A stretch of DNA of 64,000 bases from Pseudomonas capeferrum (GCF_013523055.1 NZ_JAAMQM010000001.1:248001-312000), one strand, 5' to 3'. Shown: positions 55,659 to 63,064, counted from the first letter of the stretch. Notes: generated by a model not told the origin, from the letters alone. Numbers and translations: made by a program.

Positions 55659-55923
55659 GCTGATTTCCTTGCTGAGTGTGTGGAAGCCTCAGCATATCGG
55701 GAACGCGTCACCTGCGTAGTGGTGAGAAGTCGGGGCTTACCGGCGCGCAGGCGAATCCGGGACCTGCCCGGTCAGTCCAGATGCTTCCCGGGCAGCGCCG
55801 GGCGCCTGCACCCATCTACCCCCTCAACTACGACTGCATCGGCAGGCGCCGGGCTGGCTTTTCACGCCCAGCTTGGTCACTGGTGTCCGGCGCCTGACCA
55901 ATGCAGTCAACCGAGACAACATC

Positions 55924-56307
55924 ATGGAAACGATCACCAGCGGGGCATGGATTGGCCATCTAGGCCGAGGTCTTGCGCCTCGAGAACTGCAATGTGTGCT
56001 CAACGTTGCTCAAGGCTTCACCAGCAAGGAAATCGCCAGGCTGCTCGGCATCACAGAGGGCACAGTCGAAAAGCGCGTTGCCGCGGCGATGTTCAAGCTT
56101 GAGGCCTCCCGCCGTGCCTCCTTAGTTGCTGAAGCCTTGAAGCGGCAGATCATCAATCCGCTGTGCATCGCCCTGGCGGGCCTCATAGCCATGCATTCGG
56201 CAATCGATATCAACGACCCGATGCGTCGCGATCGCCGCTCCCCTGAGCGCCGCTACGCCCAAACCCAAGTCGTTCGCAAGGCCGAGGCCTTCGAGCTCCA
56301 CGCCTGA
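55924..56307 (+). CDS. LuxR-type HTH regulator
   Basis: The 127-residue protein has a GerE/LuxR helix-turn-helix (LAPRELQCVLNVAQGFTSKEIARLLGITEGTVEKRVAAAMFKL, residues 18-60) but no sensing domain. A helical membrane-like piece (INPLCIALAGLIAMHSAI) and a basic end follow. It probably controls phage genes. The 265 bp upstream contain GC-rich inverted stretches (GGCGCC) but no gene. Confidence 0.8.
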   Translation: METITSGAWIGHLGRGLAPRELQCVLNVAQGFTSKEIARLLGITEGTVEKRVAAAMFKLEASRRASLVAEALKRQIINPLCIALAGLIAMHSAIDINDPMRRDRRSPERRYAQTQVVRKAEAFELHA

Positions 56308-56324
56308 CCCCTGAGGAAACCACC

Positions 56325-56594
56325 ATGCACCCAGCCATGCAGCAGCGCGTGGACGGCCTGGCCGTCCTGCGCGAACGAACCATCCTGGCCACCGCCGACT
56401 TCTACGCGAAGATCGGCCGTCCGGCGCCCGCCCCTGGCCCCCGCTTCCAGGCGGTAACCAAAGGCAGGATGTGGCACATCATCGACAGGACCACCGGCAA
56501 GACCTGCGGTTTTTGCGGCAGCTACGTCGCAGCTCAGCATTTTGTCCAGGCAATGGAGGCGGCTGCCGGGCGCAAGCTGATCGGGCGGCAATGA
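56325..56594 (+). CDS. 89-residue phage protein
   Basis: The product (VDGLAVLRERTILATADFYAKIGRPAPAPGPRFQAV, GRMWHIIDRTTGKTCGFCGSYVAAQHFVQAMEAAAG) has a helical start and a W-H-I-x-D-x-x-TGK-x-x-GF-x-x-S-x-x-xA pattern common in small Pseudomonas phage proteins. Its stop overlaps the next start (ATGA). The function is unknown. Confidence 0.6.
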   Translation: MHPAMQQRVDGLAVLRERTILATADFYAKIGRPAPAPGPRFQAVTKGRMWHIIDRTTGKTCGFCGSYVAAQHFVQAMEAAAGRKLIGRQ

Positions 56595-57106
56595 TCGGCG
56601 AAAACATTCCAGATCAACATGAGCAGGCGCGACGTGACCTGGGCGCAAGTGTGGCTCGGTTCCTGGCCGAGGGCGGGCAGATCCAGCAGTGCACCGGCGC
56701 CGGGTCCGTACCGCGCGAGCCGAACCTCCGCTCATATCCAGCACCACAGCCGCAAGCGGCACAGATCGACAGGAAGCTGCTCGATCAGGCGCGCCAGGCT
56801 GCCAAGACCATGACCCTGAGCGAAGCCTGCGCGCAGCTGGGCGTCAGCCGGACGACGCTGCATCACCTCAGCAAGCAGCATGGGTTCCTGTTCAGGGTGA
56901 ACACCAAGCAGAAGGCTGAACGCGACATCAAACGCCAGGCCAGGACAAAGGCCCGCGCCGAACTCGTCGACAAGATCCGCACCTACGCCCACACCAGTCT
57001 CAGTCGAGACGCCGTCGCCAAGCTGCTCGGCATCAGCCATCAGCAGCTGAGCAAGCTGGCGAAGCAACACGACATCGATTTTCCCAAGTGGCGCAGGCCC
57101 GCATGA
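56591..57106 (+). CDS. HTH DNA-binding phage protein
   Basis: The 171-residue protein carries two helix-turn-helix-like units, LSEACAQLGVSRTTLHHLSKQHGF and LSRDAVAKLLGISHQQLSKLAKQHDI, with a basic linker between them. Such double-HTH proteins occur in phage early regions and probably regulate or help replication. It overlaps the previous gene. Its specific role is unknown. Confidence 0.7.
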   Translation: MIGENIPDQHEQARRDLGASVARFLAEGGQIQQCTGAGSVPREPNLRSYPAPQPQAAQIDRKLLDQARQAAKTMTLSEACAQLGVSRTTLHHLSKQHGFLFRVNTKQKAERDIKRQARTKARAELVDKIRTYAHTSLSRDAVAKLLGISHQQLSKLAKQHDIDFPKWRRPA

Positions 57107-57285
57107 AACGAACGTTCAACCGCGCGCGCCACGGTCGGCGCCAGCAGCACATCAATCTGCCGCCCAGCGGCATCGTTCCCCAGGAGACGCAGCAATGCCA
57201 ACCCCAACCGATACCACCGAGTTCCTGCAGGAGTTCAATGGCGGCGCATTCGCCAGCCAGATCGGCCATGCCCTCTCGGAAGTAG
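57103..57285 (+). CDS. Possible small basic protein overlapping the next gene
   Basis: An ATG overlaps the previous stop (ATGA) and opens 60 codons (MKRTFNRARHGRRQQHINLP...). The N-terminal part is very basic. It overlaps the next, better supported gene by 91 bp in another frame, so it may be an untranslated accident or a short coupled peptide. Confidence 0.3.
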   Translation: MKRTFNRARHGRRQQHINLPPSGIVPQETQQCQPQPIPPSSCRSSMAAHSPARSAMPSRK

Positions 57286-57542
57286 CCGCGGGCGTCGTCG
57301 ACCACGGCAAGGCCGGCAAGCTCACCATCACCCTGGACTTCAGCCAGATCGGCGACTCCCACCAGGTGAAGATCAAGCACAAGCTCGATTACAAGGTGCC
57401 GACCAAGCGCGGTACCCGCAGCGAGAACACCAGCCTCGACACGCCGATGTACGTCGGTACCGGCGGCAATATCTCCCTCTTCCCCGAAAAGCATGACCAG
57501 CTCTTCACCCGCGACCAAGCCCCAATCCACCCACGCTCCTAA
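57195..57542 (+). CDS. 115-residue conserved-type phage protein
   Basis: The product (TTEFLQEFNGGAFASQIGHALSEVAAGVVDHGKAGKLTITLDFSQIGDSHQVKIKHKLDYKVPT) has helix-strand organisation and ends before DUF2303. The GxxFxxxxGxALSxVAxGVxxxGKxGKxxxxxxxxxI pattern is known from phage genes that always precede DUF2303. ATG follows AGGAGACGCAGCA. The function is unknown. Confidence 0.75.
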   Translation: MPTPTDTTEFLQEFNGGAFASQIGHALSEVAAGVVDHGKAGKLTITLDFSQIGDSHQVKIKHKLDYKVPTKRGTRSENTSLDTPMYVGTGGNISLFPEKHDQLFTRDQAPIHPRS

Positions 57543-57559
57543 CCCGCAAGGAATCTCGC

Positions 57560-58375
57560 ATGTCCCTCAGCAAAGAAGCTCTTCAGCACATCGGCGACCA
57601 GGCCCTGGCGGCCGCTGCCAAACCCCTCGAAACCGACGCCCCGACAGTCATCGTTCCGGAAGGCGCCAAGATCGTGGACCTGGAGCGGTTCCAACTCGGG
57701 CGCAGCCGCTTCCGTGGCACCTACTCCACGCATTCGCTGGCCGACTTCGGCGCCTATGTGGTCGAGCGCTCGGCGCCATACGCTCGAGGCTTCATCGACC
57801 AGGACGCCATGAGCTGCATCGTGCTGTTCAACATCGGCACGCCAGCTGAGCCAGGTCACGCCGATGATCGCGCCGTGCTGCGCCTGAAAGCCTCGGCAGC
57901 CTTCGCCGCAGTGCAAGCCGTGTGCGGCCAGAGCCTGGCCCAGAAGGCGATGAGCGACTGGATCGAGGACTGGAACCAGCACCTGACCGCGACCGACGAG
58001 AACGGCGCCAGCATGTCGATCGCCAAGGCCATCGCTGCGGTACGCACCATCACCGTTAAGGCTTCGTCCGAAAGCGACCACGCTGTAGGCGAGACCCGCG
58101 CCAGCCGTAGCACCATGGACGCGATCGAGGCCAGCAGCAAGGAGACCTTGCCAGCCTGGCTGGACTTCAAGGTCATCCCCTTCGAGGGCCTGAGCGAGCA
58201 GGTAATCCGCCTGCGCATGTCGGTCATCACCAGCGGCGCACAACCGGTGCTCAAGCTGCGCTGGCTCGGTGAAGAGGCGCAGCGCGAGGCCATCGCCCAA
58301 GAGTTTAAATCGGTCCTTGAATCCAAAGTGGCCGACGCTGCCAAGCTGGCACTGGGCACCTTCGACGCCAAATGA
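57560..58375 (+). CDS. DUF2303 (YfdQ-like) phage protein
   Basis: The 271-residue protein (FQLGRSRFRGTYSTHSLADFGAYVVERS, QKAMSDWIEDWNQHL, SRSTMDAIEASSKETLPAWLDFKVIPFEGLSEQVIRLRMSVI) is a typical DUF2303 member. These are found in the early operons of many temperate phages; the function is unknown. A 17-bp gap and weak ribosome site (AAGGAA) lie upstream. It is directly followed by the first DGR target gene. Confidence 0.88.
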   Translation: MSLSKEALQHIGDQALAAAAKPLETDAPTVIVPEGAKIVDLERFQLGRSRFRGTYSTHSLADFGAYVVERSAPYARGFIDQDAMSCIVLFNIGTPAEPGHADDRAVLRLKASAAFAAVQAVCGQSLAQKAMSDWIEDWNQHLTATDENGASMSIAKAIAAVRTITVKASSESDHAVGETRASRSTMDAIEASSKETLPAWLDFKVIPFEGLSEQVIRLRMSVITSGAQPVLKLRWLGEEAQREAIAQEFKSVLESKVADAAKLALGTFDAK

Positions 58376-58392
58376 TCCACTGGGGAACCACC

Positions 58393-58986
58393 ATGCAGAC
58401 ACCTAGCATCAGCATCAAGAACCTCACCCTGAATATCCATGCAGCGCCGAAGGCCACAATTCCTGGCCTCGCAATGCTCGGTGCCGCGATCGCCGCAGGA
58501 GGGGTCACAACAGCCGAAGCGCCAACCAACACCCCAGAAGTGGGCCAGGTCTGGCCCGGTGAAGGCGGCATAAATGGCGGGCTGGTTCCGGCGCGCGGCG
58601 ATGTACCAGAGCACTACCTGATCATCGCGTCCAAGGACATCGGTGACCATGCATGGGGTGGTCGAGGCAGCGAGTCGGAAGCCACCAGCAAGACCGATGG
58701 GCGACACAACACGCTGAAGCTGATCAAGGGCGAACACCCAGCAGCCAAGTCCGCTTATGAGTTCTCTGCCGACGGGCATGACGACTTCTATCTGCCGGCC
58801 GCCGCTGAGCTTTATCACTGCTGGGTGAACTGCTCCGAGGTGTTCGCGCAGGATTGCTACTACTGGTCATCTTCGCAGCGCTCCGCCAGCTACGCATTCA
58901 CCATGCTCTTCGATGATGGCTATCAGTACAGCTGCGGCAAGGGCTACGAGCTCCGCGTCCGCCCCGTCCGCAGGTTGTTCATTTAA
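58393..58986 (+). CDS. DUF1566 C-type-lectin-like protein, DGR target 1
   Basis: The 197-residue protein has a short N-terminal part (MQTPSISIKNLTLNIHAAPK...) and a Lcl_C/DUF1566-type domain (HDDFYLPAAAELYHCWVN, YYWSSSQRSASYAFTM) ending LRVRPVRRLFI. Such domains display variable residues in DGR systems such as Bordetella Mtd and Legionella LdtA. Its last 39 codons before the end are a variable repeat shared with the next gene. No signal peptide is seen, so display on the virion is a better guess than on the cell. Confidence 0.8.
   Translation: MQTPSISIKNLTLNIHAAPKATIPGLAMLGAAIAAGGVTTAEAPTNTPEVGQVWPGEGGINGGLVPARGDVPEHYLIIASKDIGDHAWGGRGSESEATSKTDGRHNTLKLIKGEHPAAKSAYEFSADGHDDFYLPAAAELYHCWVNCSEVFAQDCYYWSSSQRSASYAFTMLFDDGYQYSCGKGYELRVRPVRRLFI
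58858..58974 (+). repeat. DGR variable repeat VR1
   Basis: This 117-bp repeat matches 59532-59648 at 104 positions. The 13 differences fall in 10 codons, none in a third position, and 10 of the 13 sites have A in one copy. The last 27 bp (GAGCTCCGC...CGCAGG) are identical and GC-rich, like an IMH sequence. Confidence 0.85.
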
Positions 58987-59005
58987 TCCTTCATTCATCC
59001 ATTCC

Positions 59006-59027
59006 AGGGCGCCCAGGCGCCTTTTTT
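59006..59027 (+). terminator. Hairpin with T-run behind VR1
   Basis: GGCGCC and GGCGCC pair around a short loop and six T follow. It is a terminator, but it also lies where DGR targets carry a DNA hairpin just behind the variable repeat. Confidence 0.7.
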
Positions 59028-59051
59028 GTTGCCTTCAGAAAGGAGCAGCAC

Positions 59052-59663
59052 ATGAGCGCAGTAGAGAAATCGGTACCCGTTGCACTTCCCGAGATAGGTC
59101 AGCCCTTCGGTGGCGGCTTCTTCTCCGGCGTCACCGTCGAGCACGGCCAGCGCTACGCCAACATCACCTCAGGCGGCGAGCATGAGCTGGTCGGCGAATG
59201 GGGTGAGTACGGCGTGAAGATTGACGGCGCCGACAGCTTCACCGACAGCCGCGCCAACACGGAAGCGATGGCCGCATCCGGTAGCGAGCTCGCACAGAAG
59301 GTCCTGACCCTGGATATCGGCGGCTTCACAGACTGGGCCATCCCGGCGCGCGACGTGCAGGAGCTGCAGTACCGGCACTTCAAGCCGACCAGCCGCGAGA
59401 ACTATGCATGGAACCGTGACGGCGATAACCCCAACAGCCTGCCGGCGGGCTTGCTGTACACCGAAGAGTCGCCAGCCAGGACGCAGGTAGCGGGCTTCGC
59501 TGAAGGCGAGCCAGAGGCCTTCCAGCCGCGCTACTACTGGTCATCTTCGCAGCGCTCCGCCAGCTACGCATTCAACATGGTCTTCGTTGCTGGCACTCAG
59601 GGCTACGGCGGCAAGGACAACGAGCTCCGCGTCCGCCCCGTCCGCAGGTCGCTTATTGATTAA
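59052..59663 (+). CDS. DUF1566 C-type-lectin-like protein, DGR target 2
   Basis: The 203-residue protein (PVALPEIGQPFGGGFFSG, GGFTDWAIPARDVQELQYRHFKP, RYYWSSSQRSASYAFNM) ends ELRVRPVRRSLID. It has the full DUF1566 plan, with a GGFTDWAIP segment typical of the family. Its N-terminal half is unrelated to target 1, while the last 39 codons form the second variable repeat. AGGAGCAGCAC precedes the ATG. Both targets stand directly before the Avd remnant. Confidence 0.85.
   Translation: MSAVEKSVPVALPEIGQPFGGGFFSGVTVEHGQRYANITSGGEHELVGEWGEYGVKIDGADSFTDSRANTEAMAASGSELAQKVLTLDIGGFTDWAIPARDVQELQYRHFKPTSRENYAWNRDGDNPNSLPAGLLYTEESPARTQVAGFAEGEPEAFQPRYYWSSSQRSASYAFNMVFVAGTQGYGGKDNELRVRPVRRSLID
59532..59648 (+). 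repeat. DGR variable repeat VR2
   Basis: This is the partner of VR1. The first 42 bp and the last 27 bp are identical; the middle holds all substitutions (AAC/ACC, GTC/CTC, GTT/GAT, GCT/GAT, ACT/TAT, GGC/TAC, TAC/AGC, GGC/TGC, GAC/GGC, AAC/TAC). Confidence 0.85.
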
Positions 59664-59677
59664 TTCACTTATTCAAT

Positions 59678-59695
59678 CCGGCCGCTTGCGGCCGG
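59678..59695 (+). repeat. Hairpin behind VR2
   Basis: CCGGCCG and CGGCCGG form a perfect 7-bp stem with a CTTG loop, 30 bp behind the end of VR2. Known DGRs use such hairpins or cruciforms for efficient target recognition. Confidence 0.65.
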
Positions 59696-59717
59696 TTGCT
59701 CCAGGAGGATCGCCGCA

Positions 59718-59963
59718 ATGGCAATGCACATGGACCTGCAAATCTACAAAGCTTCGCTCGGCTTGCTGCAGATGGCCACAAACCTCACCCGCAATATCCC
59801 GCGAGACTTGAAGCAGTCCCTCGGTAAGCGGGTGATCGATGAATGCATCGACGTGCTGATGCTCATCGCCCGGGCCAATTCCACACAGGACAAAGCGACC
59901 ACACCTGACTTACTAGAAAGGAAAGCATCATGCGCACCAAGCACGGCGGTTGCGGGACTCTGA
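59718..59963 (+). pseudogene. avd: Avd (DGR accessory protein), truncated
   Basis: Residues 1-71 (LQIYKASLGLLQMATNLTRNIPRDLKQSLGKRVIDECIDVLMLIARANSTQDKA) match the first half of Avd, the four-helix-bundle partner of DGR reverse transcriptases: IPRD-x-K-x-x-LG-x-R, E-x-x-x-x-x-LM-x-I-x-RANS-x-x-KA. The usual protein has some 110-125 residues. Here, near residue 71, the coding sequence runs into the HNH gene that starts at 59930, and the frame ends after a short foreign tail. Helices 3-4 are lost, so the pentamer is unlikely to form. Confidence 0.8.
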
Positions 59964-60370
59964 CCTACTTGCGCTGGAAGTCGATGATGCAGCGCTGCAA
60001 TACGCCGACCTGCGGCAACTACAAGTATTACGGCGCGCGCGGGGTGAAGGTCTGCGGCCGTTGGCACGACTTCGCCAACTTCCGTGAAGACATGGGCGAA
60101 TGCCCTGATCGGTCCATGACGCTGGATAGAATCGAGAACCACAAGGGATACGAGCCCGGGAACTGCAGGTGGGTCACTCAGGCAGCTCAGAACAAGAACC
60201 GCACCCACTGCGTGCTGCTGGAGCATAACGGCGCCACTAAAAACGTGGTCGACTGGGCTGCCGAAATCGGGATTACCGCCAATGCTCTGAGTATGCGTCT
60301 GCGGCTCGGCTGGAGTGTCGAAAAGGCACTGACCACACCGCTTAAAGCCAGTCCGAAGCCAAAGAAGTAG
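59930..60370 (+). CDS. HNH homing endonuclease replacing the DGR core
   Basis: The 146-residue protein (LTYLRWKSMMQRCNTPTCGNYKYYGARGVKVCGRWHDFANFREDMG, TLDRIENHKGYEPGNCRWVTQAAQNKNR) is a common phage HNH type with GARG-x-x-V-C-x-x-W, DRI-N-x-x-GY-x-x-x-NCRW. A C-terminal HTH follows (VVDWAAEIGITANALSMRLRLGWSVEKAL). It starts inside the avd coding region, with GAAAGGAAAG as ribosome site. It ends 4 bp before the RT-like remnant, in the place of the template repeat and the RT gene. Confidence 0.88.
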   Translation: MRTKHGGCGTLTYLRWKSMMQRCNTPTCGNYKYYGARGVKVCGRWHDFANFREDMGECPDRSMTLDRIENHKGYEPGNCRWVTQAAQNKNRTHCVLLEHNGATKNVVDWAAEIGITANALSMRLRLGWSVEKALTTPLKASPKPKK

Positions 60371-60374
60371 ACGT

Positions 60375-60503
60375 AACAGCTATTTCGGACTGTTCACCCA
60401 AGCCAGCCACAGCCAGAAAGACCGCGCTGCGTTAGCCAACTTGGTGCTGCGCCGCAGCTCTGTCGTCAACGGCGACCTGACCAAGACGTACCAGAAGCGA
60501 TGA
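60375..60503 (+). pseudogene. C-terminal remnant of the DGR reverse transcriptase
   Basis: Forty-two codons open directly behind the HNH gene read NSYFGLFTQASHSQKDRAAL followed by ANLVLRRSSVVNGDLTKTYQ, then KR and stop. NSY-x-GL-x-x-x-A is the thumb-end signature of DGR-type reverse transcriptases. The catalytic palm (YxDD) is absent from the window. There is no start codon at the junction. Assignment as RT rests on this short signature and on its place behind avd. Confidence 0.65.
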
Positions 60504-60628
60504 GCCCCATCAAATGCGAAGCTCCGCACGAAGGATGGCGCCACGCAGGTGCGAGGTATGACGAAGCATGGCGCTAGCCTTCGATCGGAAGAGCATGCTG
60601 ATGATTCAGCAGGATCCGGGGGATGAGA

Positions 60629-61126
60629 TCATAAATCCGTCATTCCAAGGTCTTGCCTGACCTTTTTTCTAAGCAGTTCTGCCTTGACTGGATCAGGCTC
60701 AACAAATGACCAAATTTCGTTCATATTGCTGAACAGTCGCTTCATACCAGGACTGTTCTTAGCGACATCCAAATTATTTTCCCCCATTAGGTGCTTGATC
60801 AACAGCAGGATTTCTCCAGACGTTATGTATGAATTCTCGACAGTAACTGCAGAGACTCTGCGTAGTTGATCGCGGATTTTTTCAACTTCCTCCCTAGCAA
60901 GCATGGCGGCTGTCGCATCCCGCTTTATCGAGGCCTTCCAGATGGTGATCTCGGTAATGTCATGGCCAAATATCATCGCGGCAGACACGACTAACCAAAG
61001 CGCGCCAACCGACAGGAAGACCGGCAGACCAATTGCGCCGGAGAAGACGGCAACCGGCAAGCCCATAACGGTCACCGCAAGAAGGGCAAACCCGCATCGT
61101 CCTGACAACCCAATCGGTTTACCCAT
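60629..61126 (-). CDS. Membrane protein on opposite strand, cargo type
   Basis: The 165-residue protein has two N-terminal membrane helices (GFALLAVTVMGLPVAVFSGAIGLPVFLSVGALWLVVSAAMIFGH) and a cytoplasmic coiled coil plus helical tail (MLAREEVEKIRDQLRRVSAVT ... LLIKHLMGENNLDVAKNSPGMKRLF). It runs against the early operon and is more AT-rich, so it is probably lysogenic cargo. The gap 60504-60628 to its left shows no gene. The function is unknown. Confidence 0.65.
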   Translation of the reverse strand: MGKPIGLSGRCGFALLAVTVMGLPVAVFSGAIGLPVFLSVGALWLVVSAAMIFGHDITEITIWKASIKRDATAAMLAREEVEKIRDQLRRVSAVTVENSYITSGEILLLIKHLMGENNLDVAKNSPGMKRLFSNMNEIWSFVEPDPVKAELLRKKVRQDLGMTDL

Positions 61127-61239
61127 AGCTTACCCCTGTTGTGCCCCGCCCCATGCCGGTCACCCGTAATACCCCATCTCAAACCAAATTGCCACCATGC
61201 CGCGACCCTGGCAGGGCCTCGCGCATCCAGGAGAAACAC

Positions 61240-61980
61240 ATGAAGGTTGACACCGAAGTCATGGCGGCGCTCAGCGCTTCCCGCACCGATGGCAACAAGC
61301 TATTCATCACCAGCGGCCAGCTGGATCGAAACTTGTATGCCCGCCTGGACAAGGTCCTGAAGGCGGCCGGAGGCAAATGGAATACCAAGGCTAAAGCGCA
61401 TCTGTTTGCTGATGACGCCGCCGATGCGATCGAAAACATCATCCTCACCGGCGAGATCGCGGTACCGAAGGACCTTGGCTTCTTCCCAACGCCTGGCCCT
61501 GTGGTTGATCGGCTACTGGAGCTCGCGCAGCTGGGCAAGGGAATGTCTGCCCTAGAGCCTTCTGCGGGCCGAGGCGCCATTGCCAGAGCCCTGGCCATCG
61601 CCGGCCTTGAGGTAGATTGCGTCGAGCTTCTGCCGTACAACGCTAACCACCTGGAGCAATTGCCCTTCCGCTCTGTACGGTGCGCCGACTTCCTCAGCAT
61701 TGAGCCAGAACCGATCTATGACCGCGTCGTGATGAACCCGCCGTTCGACAAGAAGCGCAGCGATATTCACCACGTGCTGCACGCTCTAAAGTTCCTCCGG
61801 CCGCGGGGGCTTCTGGTGGCGATCATGCCTACGGGTGTTATCTTCCGAGAGGACGCCCTATCCCGGGACTTCAGGGGCATCGTATCAGCGCGCAGCGGCA
61901 ACATCGTCAACCTGCCTGACGCGTCCTTCAAGACCTCCGGCACCATGGTCAACACCTGCGTCGCGATCATTTCGGCTTGA
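61240..61980 (+). CDS. DNA N6-adenine-type methyltransferase
   Basis: The 246-residue protein has a SAM-binding motif I (ALEPSAGRGAIARALA), a motif IV NPPF (VMNPPFDKKRSDIHHVLHALKFLRPRGLL) and an N-terminal non-catalytic part (LYARLDKVLKAAGGKWNTKAKAHLF). These are typical of phage class I methyltransferases. It probably modifies adenine in phage DNA to escape host restriction; the recognised site is unknown. ATG 61240 follows CAGGAGAAACAC. It ends in a strong terminator. Confidence 0.85.
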   Translation: MKVDTEVMAALSASRTDGNKLFITSGQLDRNLYARLDKVLKAAGGKWNTKAKAHLFADDAADAIENIILTGEIAVPKDLGFFPTPGPVVDRLLELAQLGKGMSALEPSAGRGAIARALAIAGLEVDCVELLPYNANHLEQLPFRSVRCADFLSIEPEPIYDRVVMNPPFDKKRSDIHHVLHALKFLRPRGLLVAIMPTGVIFREDALSRDFRGIVSARSGNIVNLPDASFKTSGTMVNTCVAIISA

Positions 61981-62014
61981 GCATCAGCTAGTTAGAAAAC
62001 GTAATCGGCGACGA

Positions 62015-62044
62015 AAAAAAAAGACTGAAAAATCAGTCTTTTTT
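62015..62044 (+). terminator. Terminator behind the methyltransferase
   Basis: AAAAGACTGA and TCAGTCTTTT form a 10-bp stem with an AAAA loop and flanking A and T runs. It is active in both directions in principle. Confidence 0.85.
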
Positions 62045-62109
62045 CAAATTGGTGCGGGTCTTGGGCAAATCAGATTTCCCCGGGCGGCCTATTGGTAGCT
62101 CGCCACAAA

Positions 62110-62337
62110 CTAAAGCTCGAATGCCTGGCCAGTCCTTTCAGACCCCGCAGTAACCGCCTCGCACCAGTTCAGCATTGTCATAATCGTCATAGCAACCCCC
62201 AGGTCAAATACAGCAATGAATGGAGCGATTGGAAGGTACAGCGTTACCAGATCGGCTAGGACGGCCAGGACTTCGGTTAGCTTTAGGTTGCAGTTCACTA
62301 TGAACCCAACGCTGTAGGCATGCGACACAAGCCGCAA
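62110..62337 (-). CDS. Doubtful small hydrophobic protein
   Basis: A 75-codon frame (MRLVSHAYSVGFIVNCNLKL..., LADLVTLYLPIAPFIAVFDLGVAMTIMTML) gives two hydrophobic stretches. No ribosome site precedes its ATG. It fills an otherwise empty 455-bp gap between the methyltransferase and the next plus-strand gene. It may be real cargo or chance. Confidence 0.3.
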   Translation of the reverse strand: MRLVSHAYSVGFIVNCNLKLTEVLAVLADLVTLYLPIAPFIAVFDLGVAMTIMTMLNWCEAVTAGSERTGQAFEL

Positions 62338-62436
62338 GCCAATATCCCATCCTACTCAACGACTAAATCTTCTTCAACCCAATTGCCACCATGCCGCATC
62401 CGGCTACGGAGGGCGGCGCCTGCAATGGAGATTGCC

Positions 62437-62825
62437 ATGAGCACGTTCGCCGTCTTCGGCATGACCGCCGATGTCGCCCTGGCCGAGGCCAGAAAGCGCA
62501 CCAAGACCACCAAGCCAAACCCCAAGCCGGGCTGCCCCCCCCCCTGGAGCTAACGCCCACCGAGTGGAATGAAGCTGTCGAACAGCATGCCGCCAAGATC
62601 ATGAGCAGTGACAAGGTGAAGCAGCTGAGTCATTTCTTCGACGCACCTCAGTACGCGCAGCAGTTCATCGATCTCGCCCGGAAAGCTGGCAACTGTCGCG
62701 ACCTGCGGATCCGGGCGAAGTGCGTGGTCACCGATGCCAAGGGCAAGCCGGTACTCAATCCGAAAACGAAGATGCCAAAGATCGGCTGGACCGAGTACCG
62801 GCCCGATGACGCGAAGGCCGCCTAA
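62437..62825 (+). pseudogene. Phage protein interrupted at a C10 tract
   Basis: The gene begins MSTFAVFGMTADVALAEARK and reaches KPGCPPP at a run of ten C (62535-62544), after which the frame stops. The rest (LELTPTEWNEAVEQHAAKIMSSDKVKQLSHFFDAPQYAQQFIDLARKAG ... KMPKIGWTEYRPDDAK) lies in the -1 frame. A C8 or C11 tract would join them into one protein of about 130 residues. It may be a sequencing error, a real mutation, or a slippage-controlled gene. The function is unknown. Confidence 0.7.
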
Positions 62826-62863
62826 CCACGAAGGACCCGGTCACCGGGTCGAGAGGTATCCCT

Positions 62864-63064
62864 ATGTGCCAGATCCTCTACCGCGAAGGCCGTCAATGGG
62901 CCCTCGACTCAATCAGAGCGCTGCGCGAACTGTCCGGAAAGGGCGATCGCTACCGCCAGCTCGTCAACTACCTGGAGCGCGGGACGGTTGGCCGGCCTGC
63001 AGCCTTCTGCAACGGGGTAAACGATGTCATTGCCGAGGTGAAGCGCCTCGGGGAGGCAGCATGA
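62864..63064 (+). CDS. 66-residue phage protein
   Basis: The product (CQILYREGRQWALDSIRALRELSGKGDRYRQLVNYLERG, VGRPAAFCNGVNDVIAEVKRLGEA) is helical. A perfect hairpin GACCCGG-TCA-CCGGGTC stands at 62835-62851, just before the ribosome site GAGAGG. It overlaps the next gene (ATGA). The function is unknown. Confidence 0.6.
   Translation: MCQILYREGRQWALDSIRALRELSGKGDRYRQLVNYLERGTVGRPAAFCNGVNDVIAEVKRLGEAA

Noticed and set aside
57539..58402. 287-codon minus-strand frame opposite DUF2303
   Set aside because: Antisense shadow of a recognised phage family; no start signal.
59664..60660. Template repeat of the DGR between avd and RT remnant
   Set aside because: I searched for the invariant start (TACTACTGGTCATC) and the GC-rich end; neither occurs there. 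The HNH gene fills the space.
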